From Phycicoccus avicenniae_A (GTDB taxonomy: Bacteria; Actinomycetota; Actinomycetes; Actinomycetales; Dermatophilaceae), in the NCBI RefSeq assembly GCF_050496545.1, contig NZ_JBNVZV010000012.1, positions 1 to 64,000 of the forward strand: 64,000 bases of DNA, read 5' to 3'. Below, piece after piece: positions 35,092-46,500 of this stretch. The notes beneath the pieces were generated by a model, which had not been told where the DNA came from, searched no databases, and saw only the letters and a list, made by a program, of their open reading frames with translations. Position 1 is the stretch's first letter. Every line of letters begins with the position of its first letter. Position numbers and translations under genes: made by a program.

Positions 35092-37305
35092 GTGCCTGCA
35101 CCCACCACCCGCGTCTTCGCCCTGCCCGACCACCTCGCCGCCAAGGACGACCCGACCCTCGTCGCGGCGGACGAGGCCTTCTTCAGCCGCCTCGCCGACA
35201 CCCTCGAGTCCCGCGTCTCGGAGCTGTCCGACCGCCTCGACGCGGAGCGACGGGCTCCCGGCGGCACGGGTCAGGAGGCCCTCGACCGTGACCTCGAGGT
35301 CCACCGCCTGAGCAGCCGCCTGCGCACCCTGCGCCGGTACGGCATCGACCTCTGCCTCGGCCGGATCGTGCCGGCCGACGGCTCGCCGCCCGTGCACATC
35401 GGGCGGCTCGGCCTGAGCGACGGGACGGGAGATCCGCTCCTCGTCGACTGGCGCACCCCGGCCGCCGAGCCGTTCTTCGCCGCCACGCACGGCGACCCGC
35501 ACGGGCTCGCCAGCCGCCGGCGCTACCGCTGGGCCGGCGGGTGCATCGTCGACTACTGGGACGAGGTCTTCACCGCGGAGGGCCTCGAGGGGCACGCCGC
35601 GCTCGACGACCAGTCCGCCTTCGTCGCGAGCCTCGGGAGCAGCCGCACACCGCGGATGCGCGACGTCCTCGGGACCATCGCCGCCGACCAGGACGCCGTC
35701 GTGCGGGCCGGGTCGCGCGGCGCCCTCGTCGTCGACGGCGGCCCGGGTACCGGCAAGACGGTCGTGGCGCTGCACCGCACGGCCTACCTGCTCTACTCCG
35801 AGCCGCGCCTGGACCACCGGCACGGCGGGGTGCTGTTCGTCGGGCCGTCGCAGCCGTACCTCTCCTATGTCTCCGACGTGCTGCCCAGCCTCGGGGAGGA
35901 GGGGGTCCGCACGTGCATGCTGCGCGAGATGGTCCCCGAGGGCGCGGACGCCCGGCCCGAGGTGGATCCGGAGGTGGCGCGGCTGAAGTCGTCCGGGCGC
36001 TGGGGCGAGGTCGTCGAGGCCGCGGTGCGCTTCTACGAGGAGGCGCCGGCCGCGTCCATCGCGGTCTCGACCGAGTGGACCGACGTCGTCCTGACTCCCG
36101 AGGACTGGGCTGAGGCGTTCGCGGCGCCCGAGCCGGGGACGCCGCACAACGAGGCGCGTGACCGGGTGTGGGAGGCGCTGCTCGAGGTGCTCGTCGACCG
36201 GGTCGCGGCCGAGGTCGAGGACGGCTGGGGCGAGGAGCAGCCCGATGAGGAGGAGTTCGACGCCTATGGCGTGACGACGGAGGACCCCGCCGAGCGCTAC
36301 CGGCGCGCCCTGGCATCCGGCGAGGACCTCGTCGACGCGTTCGCCCGCGCGTGGCCGCTCATCGAGCCGACCGACCTCGTGGGAGACCTGTGGACGGTGC
36401 CGGCGTACCTGAGGCTGTGCGCGCCGTGGCTCGCGGCGGAGGAGGTGCGGGCGCTCTGGCGGTCCGACCCCGCCGCGTGGACGGTCGAGGACCTGCCCGT
36501 GCTCGACGCGGCGCGGCGCCGGCTGGGCGACCCGGGCGCATCGCGGCGCCGGGCGCGGCAGCGGGCCGCCGAGGCCGCCGAGCGCCGGCGGATGGCCGAG
36601 GTCGTCGACCACCTCATCGCCTCCGACGACAGCGACCTGAAGGTGATGTCGATGCTGCGGGGGCAGGACCTGCGTTCGGCGCTCGTCGACGAGGGGGCGA
36701 TGCCGGCCGCCGACGCCGATGCGCTGGCGGGCCCCTTCGCGCACGTCGTCGTCGACGAGGCGCAGGAGCTGACCGACGCGCAGTGGCGGATGGTGCTCGA
36801 CCGCTGCCCGTCGCGGAGCCTGACCGTCGTCGGGGATCGCGCGCAGGCCCGGCACGGCTTCACCGAGTCGTGGGAGGAGCGGCTGGCGCGGGTGGGGCTC
36901 GACGCGGTGACGCTGGCCTCGCTGACCCTCAACTACCGGACGCCCGGGGAGGTCATGGTCGAGGCCGAGCCCGTCATCCGCGCAGCCATCCCCGACGCGA
37001 ACGTCCCGACCTCGGTGCGCAGCAACGGGATCCCGGTGGTGCACGCACCGGTGGCCGAGCGCGACGCCGTGCTGTCGGAGTGGCTGGCGTCGCACACCGA
37101 GGGCGTCGCCTGCGTGGTCGGGGACCCCTCGTTCGCCGCGACCGACCGGGTGGCGTCGCTGCGGCCGGAGGAGACCAAGGGCCTGGAGTTCGACCTGGTG
37201 GTGCTCGTGGAGCCGGGGCGCTTCGGCGACGGGATCGAGGGCGTCGTGGACCGCTACGTCGCGATGACTCGCGCCACCGAGCGGCTGGTGGTGCTGGCCG
37301 GCTGA
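35092..37305 (+). CDS. helR: HelD-family RNA polymerase-associated ATPase, HelR-type
   Basis: A 737-residue UvrD-like superfamily 1 ATPase of the HelD group. These bind RNA polymerase and evict it from dead-end complexes; the HelR branch also displaces rifamycins. The N-terminal ~130 residues are a helical arm (VFALPDHLAAKDDP, then RLRTLRRYGIDLCLGR). The split motor has GPGTGKTVVALHRTAYLL (Walker A, ~residue 222), VVVDEAQELT (Walker B, ~553), VVGDRAQ, LTLNYRTPGEV, TKGLEFDLVVLVEP and YVAMTRATERL. GTG 35092 is preferred because GGAG lies five bases upstream and the protein then starts like its relatives; ATG 35056 is an alternative, while GTG 35032 lies inside the RAE. The RAE upstream indicates rifamycin-inducible expression. 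Confidence 0.9.
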   Translation: MPAPTTRVFALPDHLAAKDDPTLVAADEAFFSRLADTLESRVSELSDRLDAERRAPGGTGQEALDRDLEVHRLSSRLRTLRRYGIDLCLGRIVPADGSPPVHIGRLGLSDGTGDPLLVDWRTPAAEPFFAATHGDPHGLASRRRYRWAGGCIVDYWDEVFTAEGLEGHAALDDQSAFVASLGSSRTPRMRDVLGTIAADQDAVVRAGSRGALVVDGGPGTGKTVVALHRTAYLLYSEPRLDHRHGGVLFVGPSQPYLSYVSDVLPSLGEEGVRTCMLREMVPEGADARPEVDPEVARLKSSGRWGEVVEAAVRFYEEAPAASIAVSTEWTDVVLTPEDWAEAFAAPEPGTPHNEARDRVWEALLEVLVDRVAAEVEDGWGEEQPDEEEFDAYGVTTEDPAERYRRALASGEDLVDAFARAWPLIEPTDLVGDLWTVPAYLRLCAPWLAAEEVRALWRSDPAAWTVEDLPVLDAARRRLGDPGASRRRARQRAAEAAERRRMAEVVDHLIASDDSDLKVMSMLRGQDLRSALVDEGAMPAADADALAGPFAHVVVDEAQELTDAQWRMVLDRCPSRSLTVVGDRAQARHGFTESWEERLARVGLDAVTLASLTLNYRTPGEVMVEAEPVIRAAIPDANVPTSVRSNGIPVVHAPVAERDAVLSEWLASHTEGVACVVGDPSFAATDRVASLRPEETKGLEFDLVVLVEPGRFGDGIEGVVDRYVAMTRATERLVVLAG

Positions 37306-37329
37306 GCGGCCGCCTTCGGCGTCACCGTC

Positions 37330-37369
37330 GCGGGTGGGGCGTCCAAGGTCGCACGGATGCCCCACCCGC
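37330..37369. terminator. terminator between helR and the FG-GAP gene
   Basis: A perfect 11-bp stem (37330-37340 with 37359-37369) with an 18-base loop, between converging genes. Confidence 0.6.
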
Positions 37370-37377
37370 TCGGGGCG

Positions 37378-40362
37378 CTACATCAGCCAGTTGTGGGTCC
37401 AGCCGCCGCCGACGGCCGACCGGTTGTTGAAGAACGGCGCGGCGGCTCGCCCCTGACCGGGGTACATCCACAGTGTCCCGTCGGTCCCGACACCGGCGAT
37501 GTCGCCCTTCCCGTCGAGGTTCCAGTCCTCGATGGACAGGATCTGCGCGAACGCGTTCCACCCGCTGCCCTCCGTGATCCGTGCACCGAGCCCGAGGCCT
37601 GAGGAGAGGCCGGGGTAGACGTACATGACGCCCGACGGGTTGTTCCGCGCCATGATGTCCGCCCGGCCGTCGCCCGTCACGTCGCCCGGGAAGAAGAGCG
37701 TGTAGTTGGTCCACACGAGGCCGATCTCGTAGCCGCGCGTCCCGGGCTCGACGGCGATGCTGCCGTTGTCGTTGTCCAGCAGCCAGAGACGACCGTCGCT
37801 CGTCGTCGCGGCGAGGTCGGGGTCACCGTCCTCGTCCCAGTCACCGGCACCGTAGATCTGGGTGTAGGCCGAGGCGTCGAACACGGTCGGGTTGAGCAGG
37901 TTGTCGTCGGTGAGGTACTCCACGGCGGTGGTGTCGTAGCCTCCGGCGCCGTTGCCCCGGAGAAGCCGCAGCTTGCCCCCGGTCAGTGCGACGACGTCGT
38001 TGGTCTCCACGTCGTCGAGGGGCCCGTCCCAGTTGCCCACGTCGACCGGCTTGGCCCCGGCACCGAAGTCGCCGCTGTTGGTGACGGCGCACCCGCCCCC
38101 TGCAGCGAAGGTCGTCGCACCCGTACCGATCGTCCCCGCGCCCAGGTAGTCGCAGACCACGGAGTCCGTGTACCAGCGCTGGATGTCGGGCTTCCCGTCG
38201 CTGTTCACGTCCCCTCGGGTGTACGGCGACCCGGACGGGACCGGGGCGGCGTTGATGTCGAAGGAGCTGTTGATCCCGGAGGAGTTGCCGGCCGCGTTGA
38301 CGAGCTCGATGTTCAGCGTCGCCGGACCGGTCCTCGTCGGCATCAGGGTCACCACGGCCTTCCCTGCCGAGACCGGGGCCCTGAAGATGGGCTCGCGGTC
38401 GAAGGCGAGCCTGACGTACGCGGCGTCGGCAGGCGTCGTGATCGTGAAGACGGACGGGCGTCCCGCGCTGCCCTGTGGGCCGTTCGGGTTCTCCGAGAAG
38501 TCCACGAAGTCCGGGCTGGTGACGGTGACCTTGGCCGGGTCCGGCGCCGAGTGGTCCACGGTGAACGAGCACGTGGCCGTCGGGGCGGACCACCGGGACA
38601 CACCGTTGGCATCCTTCGCGACGGTGCGCGCCTCCCAGTACCACTTGCCGGGCCCGAGGGTCTGCCCGAGCTTGTAGACGGCGAGCGTGCCCGCCGTGGC
38701 GGCCACGGTCCTGACGGTCGTCGGCGTCGGCGTCGTGCCGTACTTGAACTCGACGGCGACCGTGCCGCCGTCCTTGTCCTGGGGGACGGCGCGCAGCTCG
38801 ATGTCCGTCTTGCCGATGAGGCCGCCCGTGCACGGGGTGTACGGGTTGGTCGTCGCGGACGTGGGTGTCGTGGGGAGGTTGTCGTAGGTGACGGAGAGCG
38901 ACGGGTTGTTCTGGAACCGCTTGAAGGCGTAGGTGTCCGTCTCGTTGGCCGCCCGGAGACCGATGGCCATGTACGACCACTTGCCCTTGGCTGCGTTGGT
39001 CGCCTGCTGGGTGACGTCGAACTCCACGCCGCCCGAGGGGTTGGGGCACGGGGAGGCCTGTCCGCTGAGGTGCCAGTTGTAGGCGAAGGACTTCGCCGCC
39101 TGCTTGTACGCCCAGGTGGGCTGGGTGTCCCACGTCGTCTTCGACGAGATGCTGTTGGTCGCCCAGACCTGCATCTCGCGCGCGGTGCACGACCAGGACC
39201 ACGTCTCGTTGAGGCGGAAGGTGGCCTTCAGCACGCTGGTGCCGGCGAACCCGGTCGACTTCATGTGGAAGAAGCTGCGCTTCGTCGTCCCCTCGTCCGC
39301 CTCGTACCCGACGCGGGCATCCCCCGTGGAGTTGTAGTAGCTGACACCGGGGAACTTCTTGTCGACGTAGGTCCACGCCACCTTCCCGCCACTCCACACC
39401 GGGTCGATGTGCACGGGGAAGGTGGTGTCCGCCGCCGTGAGCAGGGCCCGGTCCGGGACGATGTTGAGCATCCGCCCGGAGAGTCGAGTACCCATCGGGC
39501 GCGACCGTGCGCCGGCACCGGCACTCATGAAGCGGTCGGACGCCGTCCGGCCGGACGTCGAGCGGGCTCTCGGTGCCGCGAGCTCGGCCTGGGTCTGCGG
39601 CCCCGAGGAGTCCCACATCCCGGGCCGGGCCGACGAGAACACCGCTCGCCCAGCGGAGTCGACGGCCTGGACACCGCCGTTGTCGGACCGCAGCCGCAAG
39701 CCGGGTGCGTCTACGGAGAAACGCACCGTCCGCAGCGCGGGGTTGGCCGCGGCCTTGCGGTCCTTGACGACCAGCACCTCGGAGAACGTGTCGGTGTCCG
39801 CGGTCAGGACCAGGTCGACACCGGGCAACACCTCGGGGTAGGTGGCCCGGTCGCCTTCGACGACCGGCGCCGGGAGCGTGACACCGGGCCAGCCGAAGGA
39901 CAGGGTCCGCTGCTCGGAGCCCAGGGTGGCCACGGCCCCGGAACCGCCCGCGGAGAACGACATGGGAAGGGCTGCGGCGCGCGGTCGGAAGCGGTGTCCC
40001 TCGCGCACCAAGGTGTTGTCGACCGCGACCCACTGGCCGGAGACCCGCGTGCGGACGGGGCGCGGGCTCGTCGTCAGGGTGAAGGTGCCGTCGGCGTGCG
40101 CCACCGTCTCCGAGGTCTCCGTCGTCAGGCCGGTCACGACGACGTCCTTCCGCTCGCGGTGCGCGAGGGCGGCGGCCGTGGCCTCGGTCAGACCCTCTCC
40201 GGGTGCGGGCGTCACGCTCCTCGCGGTGGCGCGCGGGGGACCGCTGGGTTCGGCGCCGGTCGCAGGGGCAGCCAGCACGGCCTGCCCTGCGCCGAGGGCC
40301 AGGACCGTGGCGAGGCCCGACGCGAGGAGAGGGCGCTTGCGCCAGGTGGTGTGTCCGGTCAT
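37378..40362 (-). CDS. secreted FG-GAP/VCBS and DNRLRE-like repeat protein, partner of the RHS toxin
   Basis: A 994-residue exported protein. The signal peptide ends near residue 37 (VLAAPATGAE). Residues ~60-300 are beta-rich; ~310-470 resembles a DNRLRE-type sandwich (VDKKFPGVSYYNSTGDARVG, then FDVTQQATNAAKGKW), followed by Ig-like segments (~480-690). The last ~270 residues hold FG-GAP/VCBS calcium-type repeats: GDVNSDGKPDI, GDWDEDGDPDL, GDVTGDGRADI and EDWNLDGKGDI. No enzyme motif is seen. It is divergent from the RHS toxin gene and shares its double-dyad control region. Such proteins often accompany actinobacterial RHS proteins; a surface scaffold or adhesin role is inferred. Confidence 0.8.
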   Translation of the reverse strand: MTGHTTWRKRPLLASGLATVLALGAGQAVLAAPATGAEPSGPPRATARSVTPAPGEGLTEATAAALAHRERKDVVVTGLTTETSETVAHADGTFTLTTSPRPVRTRVSGQWVAVDNTLVREGHRFRPRAAALPMSFSAGGSGAVATLGSEQRTLSFGWPGVTLPAPVVEGDRATYPEVLPGVDLVLTADTDTFSEVLVVKDRKAAANPALRTVRFSVDAPGLRLRSDNGGVQAVDSAGRAVFSSARPGMWDSSGPQTQAELAAPRARSTSGRTASDRFMSAGAGARSRPMGTRLSGRMLNIVPDRALLTAADTTFPVHIDPVWSGGKVAWTYVDKKFPGVSYYNSTGDARVGYEADEGTTKRSFFHMKSTGFAGTSVLKATFRLNETWSWSCTAREMQVWATNSISSKTTWDTQPTWAYKQAAKSFAYNWHLSGQASPCPNPSGGVEFDVTQQATNAAKGKWSYMAIGLRAANETDTYAFKRFQNNPSLSVTYDNLPTTPTSATTNPYTPCTGGLIGKTDIELRAVPQDKDGGTVAVEFKYGTTPTPTTVRTVAATAGTLAVYKLGQTLGPGKWYWEARTVAKDANGVSRWSAPTATCSFTVDHSAPDPAKVTVTSPDFVDFSENPNGPQGSAGRPSVFTITTPADAAYVRLAFDREPIFRAPVSAGKAVVTLMPTRTGPATLNIELVNAAGNSSGINSSFDINAAPVPSGSPYTRGDVNSDGKPDIQRWYTDSVVCDYLGAGTIGTGATTFAAGGGCAVTNSGDFGAGAKPVDVGNWDGPLDDVETNDVVALTGGKLRLLRGNGAGGYDTTAVEYLTDDNLLNPTVFDASAYTQIYGAGDWDEDGDPDLAATTSDGRLWLLDNDNGSIAVEPGTRGYEIGLVWTNYTLFFPGDVTGDGRADIMARNNPSGVMYVYPGLSSGLGLGARITEGSGWNAFAQILSIEDWNLDGKGDIAGVGTDGTLWMYPGQGRAAAPFFNNRSAVGGGWTHNWLM

Positions 40363-40470
40363 GTGAACCTCGGCTCGGAGTCGTCGTCCACGGTCGAGAT
40401 CCGGCTCGTGGCGGCCGGAGCGTAGCGCGCGGGTTTTCCTCTGCGGAAGGGCTTTCCGGCGTATGGCGCG

Positions 40471-40517
40471 AAAGTTGCGAGAACTCGCAACGGTGGTTTG
40501 CGAGTTCTCGCAACTTT
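40471..40517. promoter_or_regulatory. paired TTGCGAG-NN-CTCGCAA operators in the divergent promoter
   Basis: Two 16-base dyads, TTGCGAGAACTCGCAA (40475-40490) and TTGCGAGTTCTCGCAA (40498-40513), centres 23 bases apart. With flanking AAAG/CTTT the whole is a 20-base perfect inverted repeat around seven bases (40471-40490, 40498-40517). It lies between the two divergent secreted-protein genes and should bind a dimeric regulator, probably two dimers. The regulator is not identified in the window. Confidence 0.75.
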
Positions 40518-40593
40518 CTTGTCACGGCTTCGAGGGGGCTGCTTCACTTCTCCCGCGCCAGGGCACCGCCCGGGCCCGAACGAGGAGGTCGCC

Positions 40594-43500
40594 GTGCGCA
40601 CGAGCCCGGTGTGGTGGAGGCGGACCCAGTCCCGTTCGGCCGTCGGCGGCGCCGTCGTCGCCGTGCTCACGGCGACCACTGCGCTGGCGGCTCACGCGGA
40701 GCCCCGACCCGTGGCGCCGACGGTGCGACCGATGGCCGCCGACTCGATCCGGCCGGTCTCCGAGGTCGGCACGACGAAGCGGCCGGCGCCGTCGACGAAC
40801 ACCCTGCGGTCGGTCCCCGTGCGGGCCGCCCGCTGGCCGGCGACGGAGACGGGGAGCCTGGCGGCCGGTGCCGCCCCCGGGGCGCGGGCCTCGGCCGGCC
40901 CGGTGAGCATCGGGTGGGGCAAGCGTCGCCCCTCCGCCCGCACCGACGTCGTCCTCCAGCCGTCGTCGGTCGCCGACGAGCTCGGTGTCCGCGGTCTCGT
41001 CGTCGACGTCCGGGCCGGGGGCGCCGACCGGTCGAGGGGGCCCCTCGACGTCCGACTCGACTACTCGCAGCTCGTCGGGGCCTACGGCGGGGACTGGGTC
41101 TCGAGGTTGCGGCTCGTCGAGCTGCCCTCGTGCGCCCTGAGCACGCCGACCCGCACCGAGTGCCGCAGGGCGAGCCCCCTGCCCTCGACGAACGACCCGA
41201 CGACGCGCACCCTCGCCGCCAGCGTGCCGGCTCGTCCCGCTCCGGTCTCCGGCAGCGCGCGGGCCGTCGCGTCGGCCTCCACCGTCGTCGCTGCCGTCGC
41301 CAGCGCATCGGGGAGCGGGGGGACGTTCACCGCGACGTCGCTCGCACCGTCCGGTTCGTGGAGCGCAGGTGGTTCCTCGGGCGGCTTCGGCTGGACGATG
41401 CCGGTCGCGATGCCGCCGGCTCCGGCCGGTTCCGAGCCCCAGGTCGCCCTCTCGTACTCGTCCTCGGCCGTCGACGGTCGGCAGGTCTCGACGAACAACC
41501 AGCCGTCGTGGGTGGGGGAGGGCTGGGACTACAACCCCGGTTACATCGAGCGGCAGTACAAGGCCTGCTCGGAGGACCAGACCGGCGGCAACAACACCGT
41601 CAAGACGGCCGACCTCTGCTGGTACTCGGACAACGCCGTCCTCAGCCTGGGTGGCAAGACGACCGAGCTCGTCCGCGACGACACGACAGGTGCGTGGCGC
41701 CTCGCCGAGAACGACGGGTCTCGCGTCGAGCGCCTCACCGGGGCTGTCAACGGGGACAACGACGGCGAGTACTGGCGCGTCACCACGACGGACGGGACCC
41801 AGTACTACTTCGGGCGGCAGCGCCTGCCCGGCTGGGTGAGTGGCAAGGCCGAGACGAACTCCACGTTCACCGTGCCGGTCTTCGGCAACCAGGTGGGGGA
41901 GCCCTGTCGCGCAAGCACCTTCGACGCCTCGTCGTGCACGCAGGCGTGGCGCTGGAACCTCGACCACGTCGTGGACCCCAGCAGCAACACCGCCAGCTAC
42001 TGGTACACGAAGGAGACCAACTACTACGGCAGGAACCTCAAGACCACCGGGGTGTCCTACGTCCGCGGTGGCTACCTCTCGCGCATCGAGTACGGCGGGC
42101 GCCTCAACGCCGAGTACTCGACGCCGGCGCCGGACCGCGTCCTCTTCGACGTCGCCGAGCGATGCCTTCCGACGACCGGCTTCACCTGCTCGGACGCCGA
42201 GTTCGTCGCCGCCAACGCAGCGCGCTGGCCCGACGTGCCCATGGACCAGGCCTGCAAGTCCGGTGAGGCGTGCACCAACCGCTACTCCCCGACCTTCTGG
42301 AGCCGCAAGCGCCTCGCCGCGATCCGGACCGAGGCGCTGGCGTCGGCCACCACGTACGCCGCGGTCGACACCTACGCGCTGGCGCAGTCGTACCCGAACA
42401 GCGGTGACGGCCTGAGCCCGGCGCTGTGGCTCTCGTCGATCACGCGCACGGGCAAGGTCGGTGGCACCGCCGCGCTCGACCCGGTCACGTTCAGTGGTGT
42501 CCAGCTGAGCAACCGGGTCGACTCGGGGACCGATGGCATCCCGGCGCTGTACCGGTACCGGGTCAACGCCGTCAGGTCGGAGTCCGGTGGAGTGCTCGGT
42601 GTCAGCTACTCGTCGCCCCAGTGCTCCCCGACGAACCTGCCGACGTCCGACTCCACGAACGGCCTGCGCTGCTACCCGGTCACCTGGAGCCCGCCGGACA
42701 GCACCGGCAGCCCCATCAAGGAGTACTTCCACAAGTACCTCGTCACCCAGGTCCTCGAGCAGGACGGTACGGGGACGCAGCCGGCGAAGGTCACCGCGTA
42801 CGAGTACGTCGGTGCCCCGGCGTGGGCGTACGACGAGTCGGAGGCCACGAAGCCGGAGAACCGCAGCTGGAACCAGTTCCGTGGCTACGGCACCGTCCGG
42901 ACGCGCGTCGGGTCCGGGACGGACCCGGTCACGCTGAACGAGGCCCGGTACTTCCGCGGGATGGACGGCGACAAGCTGCCGACCGGGACCCGGTCCGCAA
43001 CCGTCACCGACTCGTTCGGCACGGCGGTGACCGACGTCGAGGAGTACGCGGGGACGGCGCGCGAGGTCGTTGCATACGACCGTGACGGCGGGTCCATCGT
43101 CTCCTCGACCCTGAACTCCCCGTGGCGCAGTCCGGTGCTCGCGACGCGGGCCCGGTCCGGCCTCAGCGCGCTGACCTCCCGCGCCGTGCAGGTGGTGGGG
43201 GTCGACACCAAGCAGAAGCTCTCGACCGGGACGTGGCGGACGACGCGGACGACGCGGACGTTCACCGACGACGGCGTGCCGCTCACCGTGGAGGCCGGCG
43301 GTGACACCGGCTCGACCGCGGACGACACCTGCACCCGGATGGAGTACCCCGCGGTGGGGGCGGCGCGGATCAGCGCGTCACCGTCGCGAACGTGGACCAC
43401 CGTGGGCCCGTGCTCTGCCACCGTGACGAGCGGGGCCCAGGTCGTCGCCGACGCCCGCAGCTACTACGACAACGCGACCTCGCTGACCGCCGCACCGACG

Positions 43501-46500
43501 CGCGGGCTCGTCACCAAGGTCGAGGAGCTCGCCTCGTGGCCCTCCGGCGGGTCGGCGACCTACGCCACGTCGGCCACGACGACCTACGACGCCACCGGGC
43601 GGGTCTCGACCAGCACCGACGCGGCGGGGGCCAAGACGACGTACGGGTACACCCAGACGCCGGCCGGCGGCCCGCTCACCTCGACGACGTCGACGAACGC
43701 CCTCGGGCACGTGACGACGAGCACCGTCGACGCGGCCCGTGGGGACGAGACCGCCCTCGTCGACCCCAACGGCAAGCGGACCGACGCGACCTACGACCCA
43801 CTGGGTCGGCTGCTGAAGGCCTGGCTGCCCGGGCGGGCCAAGGCCACGCAGACGCCGAGCATGGACGTCTCATACGTCCTGTCGACAACGGCCCCGTCGT
43901 CGGTGACCACGAAGCGGCTCAAGGACGACGGTACGTACGAGACCAACGTCGAGCTGCTCGACGGGCTGCTGCGCCAGATCCAGACGCAGGTACCAGCGGC
44001 GACGGGTGGTCGGCTCGTCACGGACACGTTCTACGACACCGCAGGTCGCGTCCTGAAAACGAACGCCCCCTACTACGCCCTCGGGACGCCGGCCACCACG
44101 CGGTTCAGCGCCGCGGACAACGAGGTGCCCACCCAGCACGTCACCGAGTTCGACGGCATGGGGCGTCCGACCGCGGACGTCCTGCGCGGGTACGGCACCG
44201 AGAAGTGGCGCACGAAGACCGCCTACGCCGGTGAGCTGACGACGGTCGACCCGCCGACCGGCAGCCCGGCGACCGCCGAGGTCACCGATGCCCTCGGCCG
44301 GGTCACCGAGCGGCGGCGCTACCCCTCCGGTTCCCCCACGGGTGCCTTCGACAGCACGCTCTTCGCGTTCGACGCCAAGGGCCGGCTCGACACGGTCACT
44401 GCCCCGGGTGGCGCGCGCTGGACCTACGCCTACGACCAGCGTGGCCGCACCACCCGCACCACCGACCCCGACACCGGGGCGACCGACCTCACCTACGACA
44501 GTGCCGGTCGGGTCGAGTCGTCGCGGAACGCGGTCGGGCAGACCGTGTTCACGACCTACGACATCCTGAGCCGGCCCACGTCGACCAACGACACGACGAA
44601 GACCGGCGCGACGCGCACGTCGTTCGTCTACGACACGGTCATGAAGGGCCAGCTGACCTCTGCGTCACGCTGGCAGGGCGCGAACGAGTACCGCACGACG
44701 GTCCTCGGGTACGACGACGGATACAGGACGACCGGGACGCGCTGGACCATCCCGGCGAACGAGGGCGCGCTGGGCGGGAAGTCCTACGACCTGCAGCAGG
44801 TGTTCTCCCCCAACGGCAACCTGCTGCGCCAGCTCCTGCCGGCGGCCGGCGGCCTGCCGCAGGAGCTCGTCACCTACGCCTACTCGACCAACGAGGACCT
44901 GGCCCGGGTCACGAGCAACCTCGGGAGGACCTACCTCAACGACGTGCTGCGCACCAGCTACGGCGAGGTCGGGCGGCTGTACCTCGGCGGCAGCGGGAAG
45001 ACCGTCTACGTCGGGTACCAGTACGACGACGTCACCCGGCGCCTCACCCAGATGGCGATCGACCGCGACGTCGCGCCGACCCGGGTCGAGGAGCGCACGT
45101 TCGGGTACGACCAGAGCGGCAACATCCTCAGCCAGACCTCCACCGTCGCGGGCGTCAAGGACTCGCAGTGCTACGCCTACGACGGCCTGGCCCGGCTGCG
45201 CGAGGCGTGGACGTCGACGGACGCCTGCGCCGGCGTGCCGTCGGTCGGCACCGGTGGGACGGTCGGTGGGCCGCAGGCGTACTGGCAGACCTACACCTAC
45301 GACGGATCCGGCAACAGGGACATCGAGACCCGCCACGCGGTGACCGCGTCGGGCACCGACGTCGTGCGTGACTACACCTACCCGTCCGTCGCTGCGGGCC
45401 AGCCGCACACGGTGCGCTCCGTGGGCGAGACCGGGCCGTCGGGCCAGGTCACGCGGTCGTACGCGTTCGACGCCGCCGGGCGGATGACCTCGCGCGACGG
45501 CACCACCCAGACGTGGGACCCGGAGGGCAAGCTCGCCTCCAGCACCAAGGGCGGCGTCACCTCCACCTACCTCTACGACGCCGCCGGTGAGCGGCTGCTC
45601 CGTCGCGAGCCGGGCGCGGTGACGCTCTACATGGGCGGCACGCAGCTGACCCTCAACACGGCGACCCAGACCGTCACCGGCGAGCGCATCGTCGGGCTCG
45701 GCGGGGCATCGGTCGTGCGGAGCAGCACGGGCTCGCTCACCTACGTGGTCGACGACCACCAGGGCACCGGGCAGTGGAGCATCGACGCCACGACCCTCTC
45801 GGCGACGCAGCGCACCCTCGACCCGTTCGGACGCCAGCGCGGCACCTCGGGCTCGACCGGGTGGCCGGCGGGCAAGGGGTTCGTGGGTGGCGATACGGAC
45901 GCCTCCGGGCTGACCCATCTCGGCGCGCGCGAGTACGACCCGGACATCGGCTCGTTCGTCTCGGCCGACCCGCTGCTCGACCTGTCGGACCCACAGCAGA
46001 TGAACGGGTACGGGTACGCCAACAACAGCCCGGTCACCTACTCGGACTCGACCGGCCTCGCGCCGCAGGGTCCCACCGACGACTCGGTCATGGGCTACAC
46101 GTGGAACCCGAAGACCCAGCGCAACGAGCCGGACCCGGGCAAGATCCACTACACCAAGCCGAAGAACGCCGGTGGGTCGAGCACGCACCGCGGTGGCTCA
46201 CCGCCGAGCGACCCGGTCATGCGCGAGAAGGTGCGCAAGGCGCAGGAGGTCAAGAAGCGCGACCTCATGGACATCGTCATGACCGCCGGCGCCGACATCC
46301 TCCTCGAGGTCACCGGGATCAAGGACATCCAGACCTGCTTCGGCAAGGGCGACATCGGTGCCTGCATCAGCATGGTCATCGGCTTCATCCCGTGGACCAA
46401 GCTCGCCAAGGCCGGCAAGGTGATCGGGGCGCTGCGGCGGGCGTGGGACGCCTACTTCGACTGGCGCCGCGAGGCCGCGGCCGCCGACCGGTTCCTCGCG

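Noticed and set aside
40498..40593. Longer RHS start inside the dyad region
   Set aside because: It would translate the operators; the GAGGAGG-GTG at 40594 followed by a signal peptide is far better.
40463..40906. Short frame starting MARKLRELA across the dyads
   Set aside because: It reads the inverted repeats and then overlaps the toxin gene in another frame; no Shine-Dalgarno or domain.
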